Assembly: GCF_004833285.1 (NCBI RefSeq)
Contig: NZ_STFG01000012.1
Location: 1-64,000 of the forward strand
Direction: 5' to 3'
Length of the DNA: 64,000 bases
DNA from: Lampropedia puyangensis
Lineage (GTDB): Bacteria; Pseudomonadota; Gammaproteobacteria; Burkholderiales; Burkholderiaceae_C
Under the pieces are notes generated by a model. The model made no database searches. It saw only the letters and a program-made list of their open reading frames with translations, and had not been told where the DNA came from. The position numbers were made by a program, and so were the translations under genes. Positions 16,231-24,705 of this stretch are shown here, one piece after another; position 1 is the stretch's first letter; each line of letters starts with the position of its first letter.

Positions 16231-18432
16231 TCAACGGGTGTAGGTGCCGCGCTGTTGGCGTTTGCGGTGGCGCGCCAGTACGGCGATTAAAGAGACGACC
16301 AATGCCAGTGAGCCCCATGTTCCTGGTTCGGGCGTGCTGGGCACGGCTTGGCCTGCCACGGCAAGTGTGCTGACGCCTTCGGGCAATGGATTGGGTTGTT
16401 CTACCGTGAGGGTATCGTCAGGAGTATGTGTTCGCACACGTTCGTCCACGGCCAGAAAACTGGTGTAGGGCGTCAACAGAGAGTAATCCAGACCCAGTTG
16501 CGTGATGGCCGCTTTCCATTCGCTGCCGCCAGTCAACGCTTGCTGGTCGCTGAGGCTCGCGATTTGCTGGCGTGCCCACAGCAGGCGCAATGCGGCATTG
16601 GTGTTCGTGGGCATGGCCTGATTGGTTTGATTTTGAGTGGTTTTGCCTGTTGGCAGGCTCTGCGTGAAGGGCAAATGCATTTCATAGGCACCATCAGCAC
16701 TGTGGCCGGTAAGAATGAGCTGACCGAGCGGTTTACCTTGCTGAGGGGCGCGCCATTTGCCCATGATGACAACAGGCCGTTGTGCCATGACATCGGGGAT
16801 CTGCGCAGGGACCAGATCGTAGGCATCGATGCCGGTGAAGCTGGCTTGAATGTGGGTGAGCACAGGGCGCTCAACCATGGCGCGAAAACGTCGCGCTTGT
16901 GCTCGAGCTTGCTTGGGTTGCGTAATGACAAAAGGCTCACCCATGCCTGCGCGTGCCAGGCTTTCAATCAAATGGCGGTTGACCGAACTGCCAATGCCAA
17001 ACGCAAAGACGTTGGCGCGGTGCAGGTTGTTACGCACCAGGGCATAGGCTTCGTTCTCGACGGAAACATACCCATCGGTGACAACAATGATGCTGCGCGA
17101 GACGTTATCAGCTTTGGGCATGTCAATGGCTCTGCGCAAGGCAGGAATCAACTCCGTGCTGCCACTGCCATAGGACAGGTCAATGGTTTTGAGTGCTTGC
17201 TCAATGTTTGCTTTGGTCGCTGGAACGGAGGCGGGACTGAGCATTTGGTTGTTGCCCGAGAACAGCATGACGTTGAAGGTGTCGCTAGGGCGCAGGCTAC
17301 CAATGAGTTCACGCAGCATGGTTTTTGCAGTCTCCAGCGGAAAACCATTCATGGAGCCAGAAATGTCTACGACAAAAATGTAGTCGCGCGGAGTGATTTG
17401 GGGTGCTGAGACGGTTTTAGGCGGCTCAATCATGGCAAGAAAGTAGTTGTCGTCCCCAGCCTTTTCCCCTTGGTAGAGCAGCACCCCTGATGCAATGGAT
17501 TGTCCGGCCAATTGGTAATGCAAGATGAAGTCGCGTGGCTGGCTTGCTAAATCCTGTGTGCCCAGTGTGATGTTGGCACGTGCATTGTGGTGGGCAAACT
17601 CGGTTTCAATCTGGTGGCTAGGGGATTGCAGCAGGGCAATTGACATGGGGGCATTGAGCACTACGCTGAGGTGGAATGTCGGCTCTTTACTCTGTTGCGT
17701 GGTGTCTTTCTTAGTGATCTGGGGCGGTGCGATGGCTTGTGCAAAGGGGCGGTCGTTGCCATCTGGGCCTGCTTGCGCTGCTTGTGGGCTGTTGTAACGA
17801 GGCCCGACGACAGTAGGGAATACGAAGTCGTATTGCCCGTCGGTAGGTACCAACAATTCGGTGTATTTGAGCTCGACCTCAATCTCATCGCCAGGCACGA
17901 TATTGGCTAGGTTCATCTCAAACACGTTGGGCCTGTGCTGTTGCAGCAATGCCGCTGTTTTCCCTTCTGCTTTGGCTTGCGCATAGTGTGCTAGCGCTTG
18001 TTGTTTCTCTCGAATTTCTGCACGCACGACTCGATCGCCAAGGCGCATTTGCAATGCATGCACGGCAGACTGACTGGAGCCCGGGAATACATAACGCGCT
18101 TCAATGGTACGAGTACCTTCGTTGCGGTAAGTCTGGTTGACGGTGACTTCCGCAATCACGCCTGAGATGGTGACTTGCACATCGGTTGATTTCAGAGGCA
18201 GGGCATCCAGAGCGGGATCTCCTGATGGCAACACGAAATAGGGACTGCATATGGCGTCTTCCTGACAAACTGGTGTGTTCGCTGTGTTTACGGTTGCATG
18301 GGTTGGCGTGCCCACCACCATAAGCCCGATGAGGATCAGTGCAAGCCATTGGATGCAGGTATGCCAACACCAGCCTGTGTTGATAGGAGAGGGAAATGTG
18401 TGTGCGTTTGAGCGTGTAGCGATAGGCCGCAT
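16231..18432 (-). CDS. VIT and vWA domain protein with PEP-CTERM sorting signal
   Basis: The 733-residue product begins at the ATG at 18432, six bases after GGAGGAG. It has an N-terminal signal helix (about 29-47), a VIT domain (about 60-195: LKSTDVQVTISGVIAEVTVNQ, then YVFPGSSQSAVHALQM), and a von Willebrand A domain with an intact metal site DISGSM at 356-361. The tail reads STPEPGTWGSLALVVSLIAV followed by basic residues, a PEP-CTERM signal of motif, helix and positive end. VIT plus vWA proteins resemble inter-alpha-trypsin inhibitor heavy chains and usually bind matrix or partner proteins. The exosortase 13 bp downstream should process this tail, so the protein is likely exported and anchored or released at the surface. 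Confidence 0.9.
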   Translation of the reverse strand: MRPIATRSNAHTFPSPINTGWCWHTCIQWLALILIGLMVVGTPTHATVNTANTPVCQEDAICSPYFVLPSGDPALDALPLKSTDVQVTISGVIAEVTVNQTYRNEGTRTIEARYVFPGSSQSAVHALQMRLGDRVVRAEIREKQQALAHYAQAKAEGKTAALLQQHRPNVFEMNLANIVPGDEIEVELKYTELLVPTDGQYDFVFPTVVGPRYNSPQAAQAGPDGNDRPFAQAIAPPQITKKDTTQQSKEPTFHLSVVLNAPMSIALLQSPSHQIETEFAHHNARANITLGTQDLASQPRDFILHYQLAGQSIASGVLLYQGEKAGDDNYFLAMIEPPKTVSAPQITPRDYIFVVDISGSMNGFPLETAKTMLRELIGSLRPSDTFNVMLFSGNNQMLSPASVPATKANIEQALKTIDLSYGSGSTELIPALRRAIDMPKADNVSRSIIVVTDGYVSVENEAYALVRNNLHRANVFAFGIGSSVNRHLIESLARAGMGEPFVITQPKQARAQARRFRAMVERPVLTHIQASFTGIDAYDLVPAQIPDVMAQRPVVIMGKWRAPQQGKPLGQLILTGHSADGAYEMHLPFTQSLPTGKTTQNQTNQAMPTNTNAALRLLWARQQIASLSDQQALTGGSEWKAAITQLGLDYSLLTPYTSFLAVDERVRTHTPDDTLTVEQPNPLPEGVSTLAVAGQAVPSTPEPGTWGSLALVVSLIAVLARHRKRQQRGTYTR

Positions 18433-18697
18433 AGCGTGCTCCTCCAACTGTTGAGAATGGGCAGAGCATCTCGCGCTGGTGTGAAGCCTTGTCGAACCCA
18501 ATAAGCAGAGGGGGACGCTTGTGTGAAGGCTTTTGTGAAGTGGCCGTGAAATCGCCTGATGTTCTGTGTGCGATGCCCGGTGGCATTGGCCGCCATTGGC
18601 ACTTGTGCTAAGGTTCTCACCCCATTAACGATGGCGCTTGGGTATTTTTCAGGCGTTCTTTGCGAATGGGCCTGTACCGCGCAACTTTCTTTTTCTT

Positions 18698-19240
18698 ATG
18701 GACTCTCATCCAGCATCTCCTTCAGCGGCTGTGCCCGCTCAACAGCGGGCGCCTTTTTGGCGCTGGCTGGCCATTGGCGCCGTCGTGGCGTTGCTTGATC
18801 AACTGATTAAGTACTGGATCGTGAACCAGTACCAATGGGGCGATTTCACCCCGGTGACCAGTTTTTTTAATTTGGTACGTGCCCACAATACAGGCGCAGC
18901 CTTCTCATTCTTGGCAAATCATGATGGTTGGCAGCGCTGGTTTTTTATTGGCATTGCGACATTGGCCACGGTCTTTATTGTTTGGCAATTGCGCTTGCAT
19001 GGCGCACAAAAGTTGGCTTCGCTGTCACTGTCGCTGATTTTGGGCGGTGCTATTGGCAATGTGGTCGACCGAGTCAGTCGCGGCTATGTGGTGGACTATT
19101 TAGATTTCCATTGGGCGCAAGTGCACTTCCCCGCCTTCAATCTGGCTGATGTCGCAATCAGTTGTGGCGTGATCGGCATGATCTTGGCTGAGTTGCTGCG
19201 CTGGATGCACGAGCGACGCATTCACGCACCGCCTAAGTAA
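18698..19240 (+). CDS. lspA: Lipoprotein signal peptidase (signal peptidase II)
   Basis: The 180-residue membrane protein has four helices and both catalytic aspartates of LspA: Asp124 in [18 protein letters not shown] and Asp151 in [11 protein letters not shown]. It removes signal peptides from diacylglyceryl-prolipoproteins in the inner membrane. I chose the ATG at 18698 ([10 protein letters not shown]) although no strong ribosome site precedes it; the frame extends to a TTG at 18638. In most Burkholderiales lspA follows ribF and ileS; here it stands alone, divergent from the VIT/vWA gene and convergent with a lipoprotein gene that would be one of its substrates. Confidence 0.95.
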   Translation: MDSHPASPSAAVPAQQRAPFWRWLAIGAVVALLDQLIKYWIVNQYQWGDFTPVTSFFNLVRAHNTGAAFSFLANHDGWQRWFFIGIATLATVFIVWQLRLHGAQKLASLSLSLILGGAIGNVVDRVSRGYVVDYLDFHWAQVHFPAFNLADVAISCGVIGMILAELLRWMHERRIHAPPK

Positions 19241-19270
19241 GTGCTAGGCGTTGGCCATTCGCCATGCGAG

Positions 19271-20287
19271 CTATTGCTGCTCAGGAACTATTGCGGGGAG
19301 TGTTGGTGGAGCAATGCCGTAAGGGTTAGCGCAGGGGTCCATGGGCTTTTGTGGTGGCTTGCAACCGTTGAGGTATGCGGTGACTTGTTCGACCTTGTGT
19401 TGTATTCCCGCGTTGATGAGCGTTTCGCGTTGCCAGCTTAATGTGCTGAACCAGACTGCGTTTTGTACGACTGGCACCATGGGCAAAGTGGCCTGGTATT
19501 GCGCCACAACCCGACGTTGCGGCACGTCCACACTCAATACAACAACACGTGCGGGCACCAAAGCATGGTTGGCGCGTTGTGCATAGCTCAGACGTACAAA
19601 GGGCAAAGGATCTGCAGGCCAGTGCAAGACAATAGGCCGATTTTCGCCTGGCACTTTCAAAACAAGTCGGTCTCCCACATTGACAAAACCATTCAAACGT
19701 ACACCCTGTGCAACGCGGGTTGCCCCCACACAAGGCACATAAACGTATTCGAGTACGCGGGCTGCAGCTCCGGTGTACCCCATCACGCCTTCATCACTGT
19801 TGGTTAGGTTGCGCATGTTGCGTTGCTGGCCAGACGCTGCGATCACATTGTGTAGTGTTCCCCCCAGTACAAATACGCCTGTGTCAGGAAAAAACACGGT
19901 GCGTTGGTTGTACCCCCCGCCATGCGCCATGCAGCGGTTATCGTCTTGCACAGGAGTGCTTTCATCAATAAAGCCTTCTTGCTGTGCGGTGGTGGGGGTC
20001 AATTGGCCTTCATCATCAAACAGGTAGGTAATTTTCATCGCCAGCGAGGTGTATTCGCCAAACTGGTCGATTCCAGCTAGGGTGAGGTTTGGGTAGGGCG
20101 TGAGATTGAGAACCTGAGGTGGAACCACAGGCTGGGTTTGGGGGCTTGAATTGACTTGAGCTTGCTGCGCGTCTGTGGTTAGGGCTTGTGGACGTTCGGC
20201 TTCAGGCAGGCTCTGGCAGCCTGCTAACGCAAAGAGTGAGGCTGTGCCGAATAGGCTGCACATCCAGTGCATTACGTATGTTTTCAT
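19271..20287 (-). CDS. Uncharacterised lipoprotein
   Basis: The 338-residue product starts with a lipoprotein signal: MKTYVMHWM, a hydrophobic stretch and the lipobox FALAGC, so the mature protein should start at a lipidated Cys24. I do not recognise the rest. It is globular and predicted soluble, with several Cys (for example DDNRCMAHGGGYNQRTVFFP, YVYVPCVG, YLNGCKPPQKPMDPCANP) that could form disulfides in the periplasm. The C-terminus is proline-rich. It is convergent with lspA and divergent from the DUF937 gene, so it is probably a single-gene unit. Residue 25 after the lipidated Cys is Gln, which does not signal inner-membrane retention, so the outer membrane is likely. Confidence 0.75.
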   Translation of the reverse strand: MKTYVMHWMCSLFGTASLFALAGCQSLPEAERPQALTTDAQQAQVNSSPQTQPVVPPQVLNLTPYPNLTLAGIDQFGEYTSLAMKITYLFDDEGQLTPTTAQQEGFIDESTPVQDDNRCMAHGGGYNQRTVFFPDTGVFVLGGTLHNVIAASGQQRNMRNLTNSDEGVMGYTGAAARVLEYVYVPCVGATRVAQGVRLNGFVNVGDRLVLKVPGENRPIVLHWPADPLPFVRLSYAQRANHALVPARVVVLSVDVPQRRVVAQYQATLPMVPVVQNAVWFSTLSWQRETLINAGIQHKVEQVTAYLNGCKPPQKPMDPCANPYGIAPPTLPAIVPEQQ

Positions 20288-20443
20288 GGTTTGTGTATGG
20301 TTAATTCCAGATTTTTGCTTACAGCGTATTGTTACCTTTTGTTTTTCGTGGCGGTGTTCTAAAAGTGCACCGCCTACAATGGTCTCTTATGGGCGCGTGA
20401 GTACGCTCACAGCATCAACTACCTATTACTGAAAGCTTTGTTT

Positions 20444-21157
20444 ATGACAACCCCTTCCCTAACCAACGATCTTCTGGCGCAATTGCGAGCAGGCTCTTTG
20501 GGCCCTATTGCTGAACAATTGGGCGTGACAGAGGTGCAGGCGGACGATGCCGTTAGCACTGCACTGCCTTTTTTGTTGGGAGCTTTGGGTAGCAATGCGC
20601 AAACCCCCGAGGGCGCGCAAGCCCTGTTCGGTGCTATTGAGCGTGACCATGCTCCTGCTGTCAATGCTTTACAAGGAGGCGCTGCTGGTGGTTTGGATCT
20701 GGGCGGCTTATTGGGTGCAGTGCTTGGTGGCGGTGCGGGCGCTGGTGGCGCCGCAGGAGGCCTCGGTGGCTTGCTTGGAGGGCTGCTCGGAGGAGGCGCA
20801 ACTGGTGGCAAACAGCTTGATGCTGGAGCCATCTTGGGCCATATTCTGGGCGGAAAAGGTGCACAAGTGGAAAGCGGGCTGAGCCAGGCCACGGGCTTGA
20901 GTGCGGGCAATGTGCAGAAATTGCTGCTAATGCTGGCACCCATTGTGATGGGGTATCTCGGTCGTCAGGTCGCGAGCGGCAAAGTCTCTTCCGCCGATTC
21001 TTTAGGTGCAGTGCTTGGGCAAGAAAAAACGCAGGTGCAGCAACAAGGAGGAGCAGCTGGTGGTTTGCTGGGAGCGGTACTAGATCAGAATGGCGATGGC
21101 AAACTTGATATGGGTGATTTGCTGAAGTTGGGGAGTCAGTTTTTGAATCGCCGATGA
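20444..21157 (+). CDS. DUF937 family protein with EF-hand-like C-terminus
   Basis: The 237-residue protein matches the DUF937 pattern: an N-terminal part (LLAQLRAGSLGPIAEQLGVT, AVSTALPFLLGALG), a very glycine-rich middle (about 78-125, GGLLGAVLGGG repeats), and a second helical part (LLLMLAPIVMGYLGRQVASG). The C-terminus contains DQNGDGKLDMGDLLKL, which fits a calcium-binding EF-hand or dockerin-type loop (Asp at 1, 3-Asn, 5-Asp, Gly 6, Leu 8, Asp 12). The ATG at 20444 was preferred to a TTG two codons upstream. The function of DUF937 proteins is unknown. It is followed by a clear terminator shared with the convergent DUF454 gene. Confidence 0.8.
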   Translation: MTTPSLTNDLLAQLRAGSLGPIAEQLGVTEVQADDAVSTALPFLLGALGSNAQTPEGAQALFGAIERDHAPAVNALQGGAAGGLDLGGLLGAVLGGGAGAGGAAGGLGGLLGGLLGGGATGGKQLDAGAILGHILGGKGAQVESGLSQATGLSAGNVQKLLLMLAPIVMGYLGRQVASGKVSSADSLGAVLGQEKTQVQQQGGAAGGLLGAVLDQNGDGKLDMGDLLKLGSQFLNRR

Positions 21158-21203
21158 TGTTGTTTGTGAGTGGCTTGTGGTAATTAAGTCGATGCCAATC
21201 AGT

Positions 21204-21236
21204 AAAAAGCCTTGTGATTGCACAAGGCTTTTTTCT
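21204..21236. terminator. Bidirectional Rho-independent terminator
   Basis: A stem AAGCCTTGTG / CACAAGGCTT with a short loop is flanked by A-run and T-run, so it can end both the DUF937 gene (+) and the convergent DUF454 gene (-). Confidence 0.85.
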
Positions 21237-21245
21237 TTTCTTGTG

Positions 21246-21800
21246 TCACGCTGCAGTGTTTTTTTCGGTTGGCGGTTCTGGACGGCGCCACAGATAGATG
21301 GCCACACAGGCCATGCATGTCGACGCGAAAAGCAAGGCCCAGGTGGGAACGCCCGCAAGCAGCATGATCAATACGGACGCCAACATGGTCAGAGTGGCTG
21401 CGCGTTTAGCCTTAGCACTGACAAATCCGCCTGCTTCCCAGTTACGCAATATGGGGCCAAACAGCTTGTGCTGTAAAAGCCAAGCATGTAATTTTGGTGA
21501 GCTACGGGCTGCAGCCCAAGCTGCAATCAAAATAAAAACGGTGGTCGGTAGCCCAGGAACAAATACCCCAAGTATGCCCATACCTAGCGAGGTGATCGCC
21601 AACAGGTACAACAGTACGCGCCCGATGATGCTGGGGCAACCGCGCTGGATTGGAGGGGGGGACCCAGTCGTGTCAGCATGCGTGTGTGCCAAGTGCACGG
21701 CCAGAGGACATTGGGCAGTCTGATCCTTGCCTGTCAAGGAAGGGGCAGATGCACTGTCTGGCGAGCTTGGGGTATTGCTGTCGCTTGGCTTGGCCGTCAT
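21246..21800 (-). CDS. DUF454 (YbaN-like) inner membrane protein
   Basis: The 184-residue product has a low-complexity Ser/Pro-rich N-terminal 55 residues and then a DUF454 domain: RVLLYLLAITSLGMGILGVF, VPGLPTTVFILIAAWAAARS, SPKLHAWLLQHKLFGPILRNW and two further hydrophobic segments ending in a YLWRRPEPP tail. About four membrane helices are visible. The E. coli relative YbaN is an inner membrane protein of unknown role. The N-terminal extension is longer than usual; no better internal start stands out. It lies 14 bp after the anti-sigma-like gene and so belongs to the sigma factor operon. Confidence 0.85.
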   Translation of the reverse strand: MTAKPSDSNTPSSPDSASAPSLTGKDQTAQCPLAVHLAHTHADTTGSPPPIQRGCPSIIGRVLLYLLAITSLGMGILGVFVPGLPTTVFILIAAWAAARSSPKLHAWLLQHKLFGPILRNWEAGGFVSAKAKRAATLTMLASVLIMLLAGVPTWALLFASTCMACVAIYLWRRPEPPTEKNTAA

Positions 21801-21813
21801 GAGAGAAAGGGCG

Positions 21814-22839
21814 TCATTTGGACGAGGTGGCCGGTGCTTCCGGAGTTTCCAATATGGCCATGATGCGATTGTAGGTGGCTTGGTCGATGATGGTGTGGGC
21901 GATTTGATTGCGCTCGCTATCGAGCCAGCGAATGCGCAGACTAGGCGCAGGCGAGAGTAGTGCAGTATGGTGAACGGAGCCCTGTTGCACTAGATGAATT
22001 TGAACTGTGCTGGCAGGAATGGATTGCAGGGCAATTGGAGCGTGGCTTTGGTCGATTGAAATGGCCGATGCAGCAGACCGCAATATGGTTTGTAGTGCTT
22101 GTTTTTGCTGCGCTGTGAGGGTGGTATTCGCGCCTTTTCCGCGTTGCCAGGTGGCTGTATCAAATTGGTGTAGCGTTAGCACTATCTGCTGTTGTTGAGG
22201 CAGGGCGTTTGGTATTGCATCTGCCTGACCGCCGTACAGGGTTACCGATGAGGGCGTGCTCATAGGGGCTCTCGCAATGCGTTGTTCTTGTTGTGCAGCA
22301 GCAGCTATGGTTTGTTCCCGCTTTTTCTCTTGTGAGGGTGCGCGTTGTGCTGCCTTTGACGGTTCAGCAGGAGCAGGAGCAGGAGCAGGAGCAATTATCG
22401 GGGAGTGACTGGAGACAGTTGCCGCAGGCATGGCTGCCTGTACGGATTGGTCTGCAGGAGTGGCCATGATTTCTTGGGATGGGGCTGCTGGCTCAGAATC
22501 CCATTGTGGTTGCGGTACACGCTCATACCATAGCAGCAAGACCAAGCTCGCCAGCATGATGGATGCGAATCCAGTTGCCCAACGGGGAGGCCCATAGGTG
22601 CGGCTGCCGCGCCACCAAGCGGATAGTCTTCTTAACAAGTTGGATGTCTGTGTGTTCCCAGTAGGGGTAGGTGGTGTTTTTTTCGCTGCAGCGGCAAAAA
22701 TGGCTGTGCGGGCCAGTGCCAGTCGCTGCGCGTCAATGGATGGCGTTGGTGCTGCAGCCATTGCTTTACTCCAAAAAGCGTTCAGTTGCAGATCATCTGC
22801 ATCCTGGCCTTCTGGTGTGTGGTGGGTGGATGTGGTCAT
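21814..22839 (-). CDS. Single-pass membrane protein, probable anti-sigma factor
   Basis: The 341-residue product starts at the ATG at 22839, which overlaps the stop of the sigma factor gene by four bases (ATGA). It has a short cytoplasmic part (about 1-85), one membrane helix (WATGFASIMLASLVLLLWYE), a Pro/Ala/Gln-rich linker containing an APAPAPAP stretch, and a periplasmic C-terminal domain (about 190-341). That topology and the coupling to an ECF sigma gene point to an anti-sigma factor that senses an envelope signal. I see no zinc-binding anti-sigma HxxxCxxC motif, so it is not a ZAS-type protein. The signal is unknown. Confidence 0.6.
   Translation of the reverse strand: MTTSTHHTPEGQDADDLQLNAFWSKAMAAAPTPSIDAQRLALARTAIFAAAAKKTPPTPTGNTQTSNLLRRLSAWWRGSRTYGPPRWATGFASIMLASLVLLLWYERVPQPQWDSEPAAPSQEIMATPADQSVQAAMPAATVSSHSPIIAPAPAPAPAEPSKAAQRAPSQEKKREQTIAAAAQQEQRIARAPMSTPSSVTLYGGQADAIPNALPQQQQIVLTLHQFDTATWQRGKGANTTLTAQQKQALQTILRSAASAISIDQSHAPIALQSIPASTVQIHLVQQGSVHHTALLSPAPSLRIRWLDSERNQIAHTIIDQATYNRIMAILETPEAPATSSK
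22368..22391. repeat. Four perfect tandem CAGGAG hexamers inside the anti-sigma-like gene
   Basis: The hexamer repeats four times without error and encodes the APAPAPAP part of the periplasmic linker. Because the unit is two codons, gain or loss of a unit changes linker length without a frameshift. Confidence 0.8.
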
Positions 22840-23486
22840 TGGCCTGCCTCCAATGCTTGTAGATAGCTGCCCATGCATTGCTTGAGTTTTTGGGTGCCGT
22901 AGCGCAAGCGGCTGCGCAGCGCCTCAAAGGCAATGCCTAACTGTTGTGCGAGTTCGTCCATCGGGCGGTCTTCCTCATGCTTGAGGATAAAGGCTGCGCG
23001 CTGCTCTGGAGTGAGTTCCTCAAGACAGTTGAGCAGTCGTCGACCTGCTGCGCGCCAGTAAGCCTGTTCTTCTGCAGAGTCGGCATGGCCAACTTGCAAC
23101 GCTTCGTAGCTGATGCGCAAGGCCGCTTCATCAGGAGCTAGTCCCCATTCTTTGTCTTCTGCGTGCGTATGCGGAGTATCTACCAATTGAGGACTGCGTT
23201 GTGCCCGGCGAAGGCAGTCCATGGCTGCATTGTGCGCAATGGTGAATGCCCATGTGCGCCATTGCGCACCTTGAGGGGTGTAGCTGTTGCGGGCCTGAAT
23301 CAGGCGCAACCAAGTGTCTTGAAATACTTCTTCGGCATGTTGTTGATGCGTACGGCCCAAAGTGCGTGCGATAAAGCGCAGCAAGCCTTTTTCATGGCGC
23401 GCATAGAGGGTGTTGAAGCTGGCTTGGTGTCCTCCAGCATAAGCTTGCATCAAAGCATCATCGGTCTCTTCGTATGGACTATTCAT
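22836..23486 (-). CDS. ECF-subfamily RNA polymerase sigma factor
   Basis: The 216-residue product beginning MNSPYEETDDALMQAYAGG has sigma region 2 (FNTLYARHEKGLLRFIARTL, HAEEVFQDTWLRLIQARNSY, WRTWAFTIAHNAAMDCLRR) and region 4 (LNCLEELTPEQRAAFILKHE, DRPMDELAQQLGIAFEALRSRLRYG). There is no region 1.1 or 3, as expected for an ECF factor. I chose the ATG at 23486 because the longer open frame does not look like protein. The next gene overlaps it by four bases and probably encodes its anti-sigma factor; DUF454 follows. The upstream 320-bp region may hold an autoregulated promoter. Confidence 0.92.
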   Translation of the reverse strand: MNSPYEETDDALMQAYAGGHQASFNTLYARHEKGLLRFIARTLGRTHQQHAEEVFQDTWLRLIQARNSYTPQGAQWRTWAFTIAHNAAMDCLRRAQRSPQLVDTPHTHAEDKEWGLAPDEAALRISYEALQVGHADSAEEQAYWRAAGRRLLNCLEELTPEQRAAFILKHEEDRPMDELAQQLGIAFEALRSRLRYGTQKLKQCMGSYLQALEAGQ

Positions 23487-23809
23487 GGGGCCGAAGCGTA
23501 TCAGGTGAGCAATATAAGGATGTTGCGCGGGTTGGGCGTTGACGTTGAAGCGCGTAGTGTAATGTGCTCCTATTTTTGTGGTGCGCCAAGCTAGGCGTTG
23601 GTGACTGCTGGGTGTGGGGTGGTGTAAATCAATAAAAAGGCTGTGCATGGTGCTTGATACGCTGTGCGTGCTTATTTCGGGTTGAACCCATTGCCGTTGC
23701 GGTAGGATGTTTTTGCCATTGAGGCCGTTATGGATGAGTATTTTTTTGTGTGTAGTGGTGCCGCTCGGTTGCGCGCAATACCAATGCATGCGCAATGGAA
23801 AGGCTAGTG
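23487..23809. other. 323-bp divergent intergenic region
   Basis: It separates the ECF sigma gene (leftward) from the sulfurtransferase gene (rightward). I see no gene and no clear hairpin. It should contain both promoters, but no hexamer pair stands out. Confidence 0.5.
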
Positions 23810-24685
23810 ATGTCGTTTTCGCATTTTGTTTCTGTGGCCACTGTTCAGCAGTGGTTGCAACTAGGGCAGGCTGACAATGGTTCTCGCGTGGCCATACTGG
23901 ACTGCCGTTTTGACCTTATGCAGCCGACCTGGGGGGCTCAGGCCTATGCGCAAGGGCATATACCTGGTGCTGTGTATGTGTCGTTGGATGACGATTTATC
24001 GGCTCCAAAAAATGGTTGCAATGGCCGCCATCCTTTGCCAGAGCCTGCGGTGTTTGCGCACACTGTAGGCCACCTTGGTATTGAGGCTGACACTACGGTG
24101 GTGGTCTATGACCAGGGAGCTTTGATGATGGCTGCACGCGCATGGTGGATGTTGCGTTGGTTGGGGCATGCGCGGGTGTTTGTGCTCTCAGGCGGCTGGC
24201 CGGCTTGGGAAGCAAGCCAATTGCCTGTGCAGGTACAGGCGCCTTCCCCTAGCCCTGCACGTGTGTACGAGCCGCAGGTGCGTTCTGAGATGCTGGTTTC
24301 AGTAGAGGAGGTGTTGGCACAATTGGGGCAAGGCCAACGCTGGCTGGTCGATGCTAGGGCGCCTGAGCGGTATCGTGGTGATGTGGAGCCGCTGGATCGT
24401 GTGGCTGGCCATATTCCTGGAGCAGTCAACCGGCCGTTTACAGATAATTTAGAACAAGGCGTGCTCAAGCCAGTTACTCAATTGCGTGAGGCATTTGCTG
24501 CCGTGCTTGGTGGGACTGATTCTTCCCAAGTGGTGCATTCCTGCGGCAGCGGCGTGTCTGCAACTGCCAATATTCTTGCGATGGAAGAGGCTGGATTGAC
24601 GGGCAGCCGTTTGTATGCAGGAAGCTGGAGTGAATGGTCGTCTGACCCCCATCGCCCAGTGGAAGTGGGCAGTGCCCAGTGCTGA
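23810..24685 (+). CDS. Sulfurtransferase, 3-mercaptopyruvate type (two rhodanese domains)
   Basis: The 291-residue product has two rhodanese domains. The first, inactive one (about 1-145) includes VAILDCRFDLMQPTWGAQAY and GHIPGAVYVSLDDDLS; the second has WLVDARAPERYRG and the active loop CGSGVS with Cys245. The CGSG loop is typical of mercaptopyruvate sulfurtransferases, whereas thiosulfate sulfurtransferases have CRKGVT. It moves sulfur from 3-mercaptopyruvate to cyanide or thiols. The start at 23810 was chosen because AAAGG lies six bases before it; an ATG at 23795 is in frame. It stands alone, convergent with mutM. Confidence 0.88.
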   Translation: MSFSHFVSVATVQQWLQLGQADNGSRVAILDCRFDLMQPTWGAQAYAQGHIPGAVYVSLDDDLSAPKNGCNGRHPLPEPAVFAHTVGHLGIEADTTVVVYDQGALMMAARAWWMLRWLGHARVFVLSGGWPAWEASQLPVQVQAPSPSPARVYEPQVRSEMLVSVEEVLAQLGQGQRWLVDARAPERYRGDVEPLDRVAGHIPGAVNRPFTDNLEQGVLKPVTQLREAFAAVLGGTDSSQVVHSCGSGVSATANILAMEEAGLTGSRLYAGSWSEWSSDPHRPVEVGSAQC

Positions 24686-24705
24686 ATAGTGTTTGATAGG
24701 CGCGA

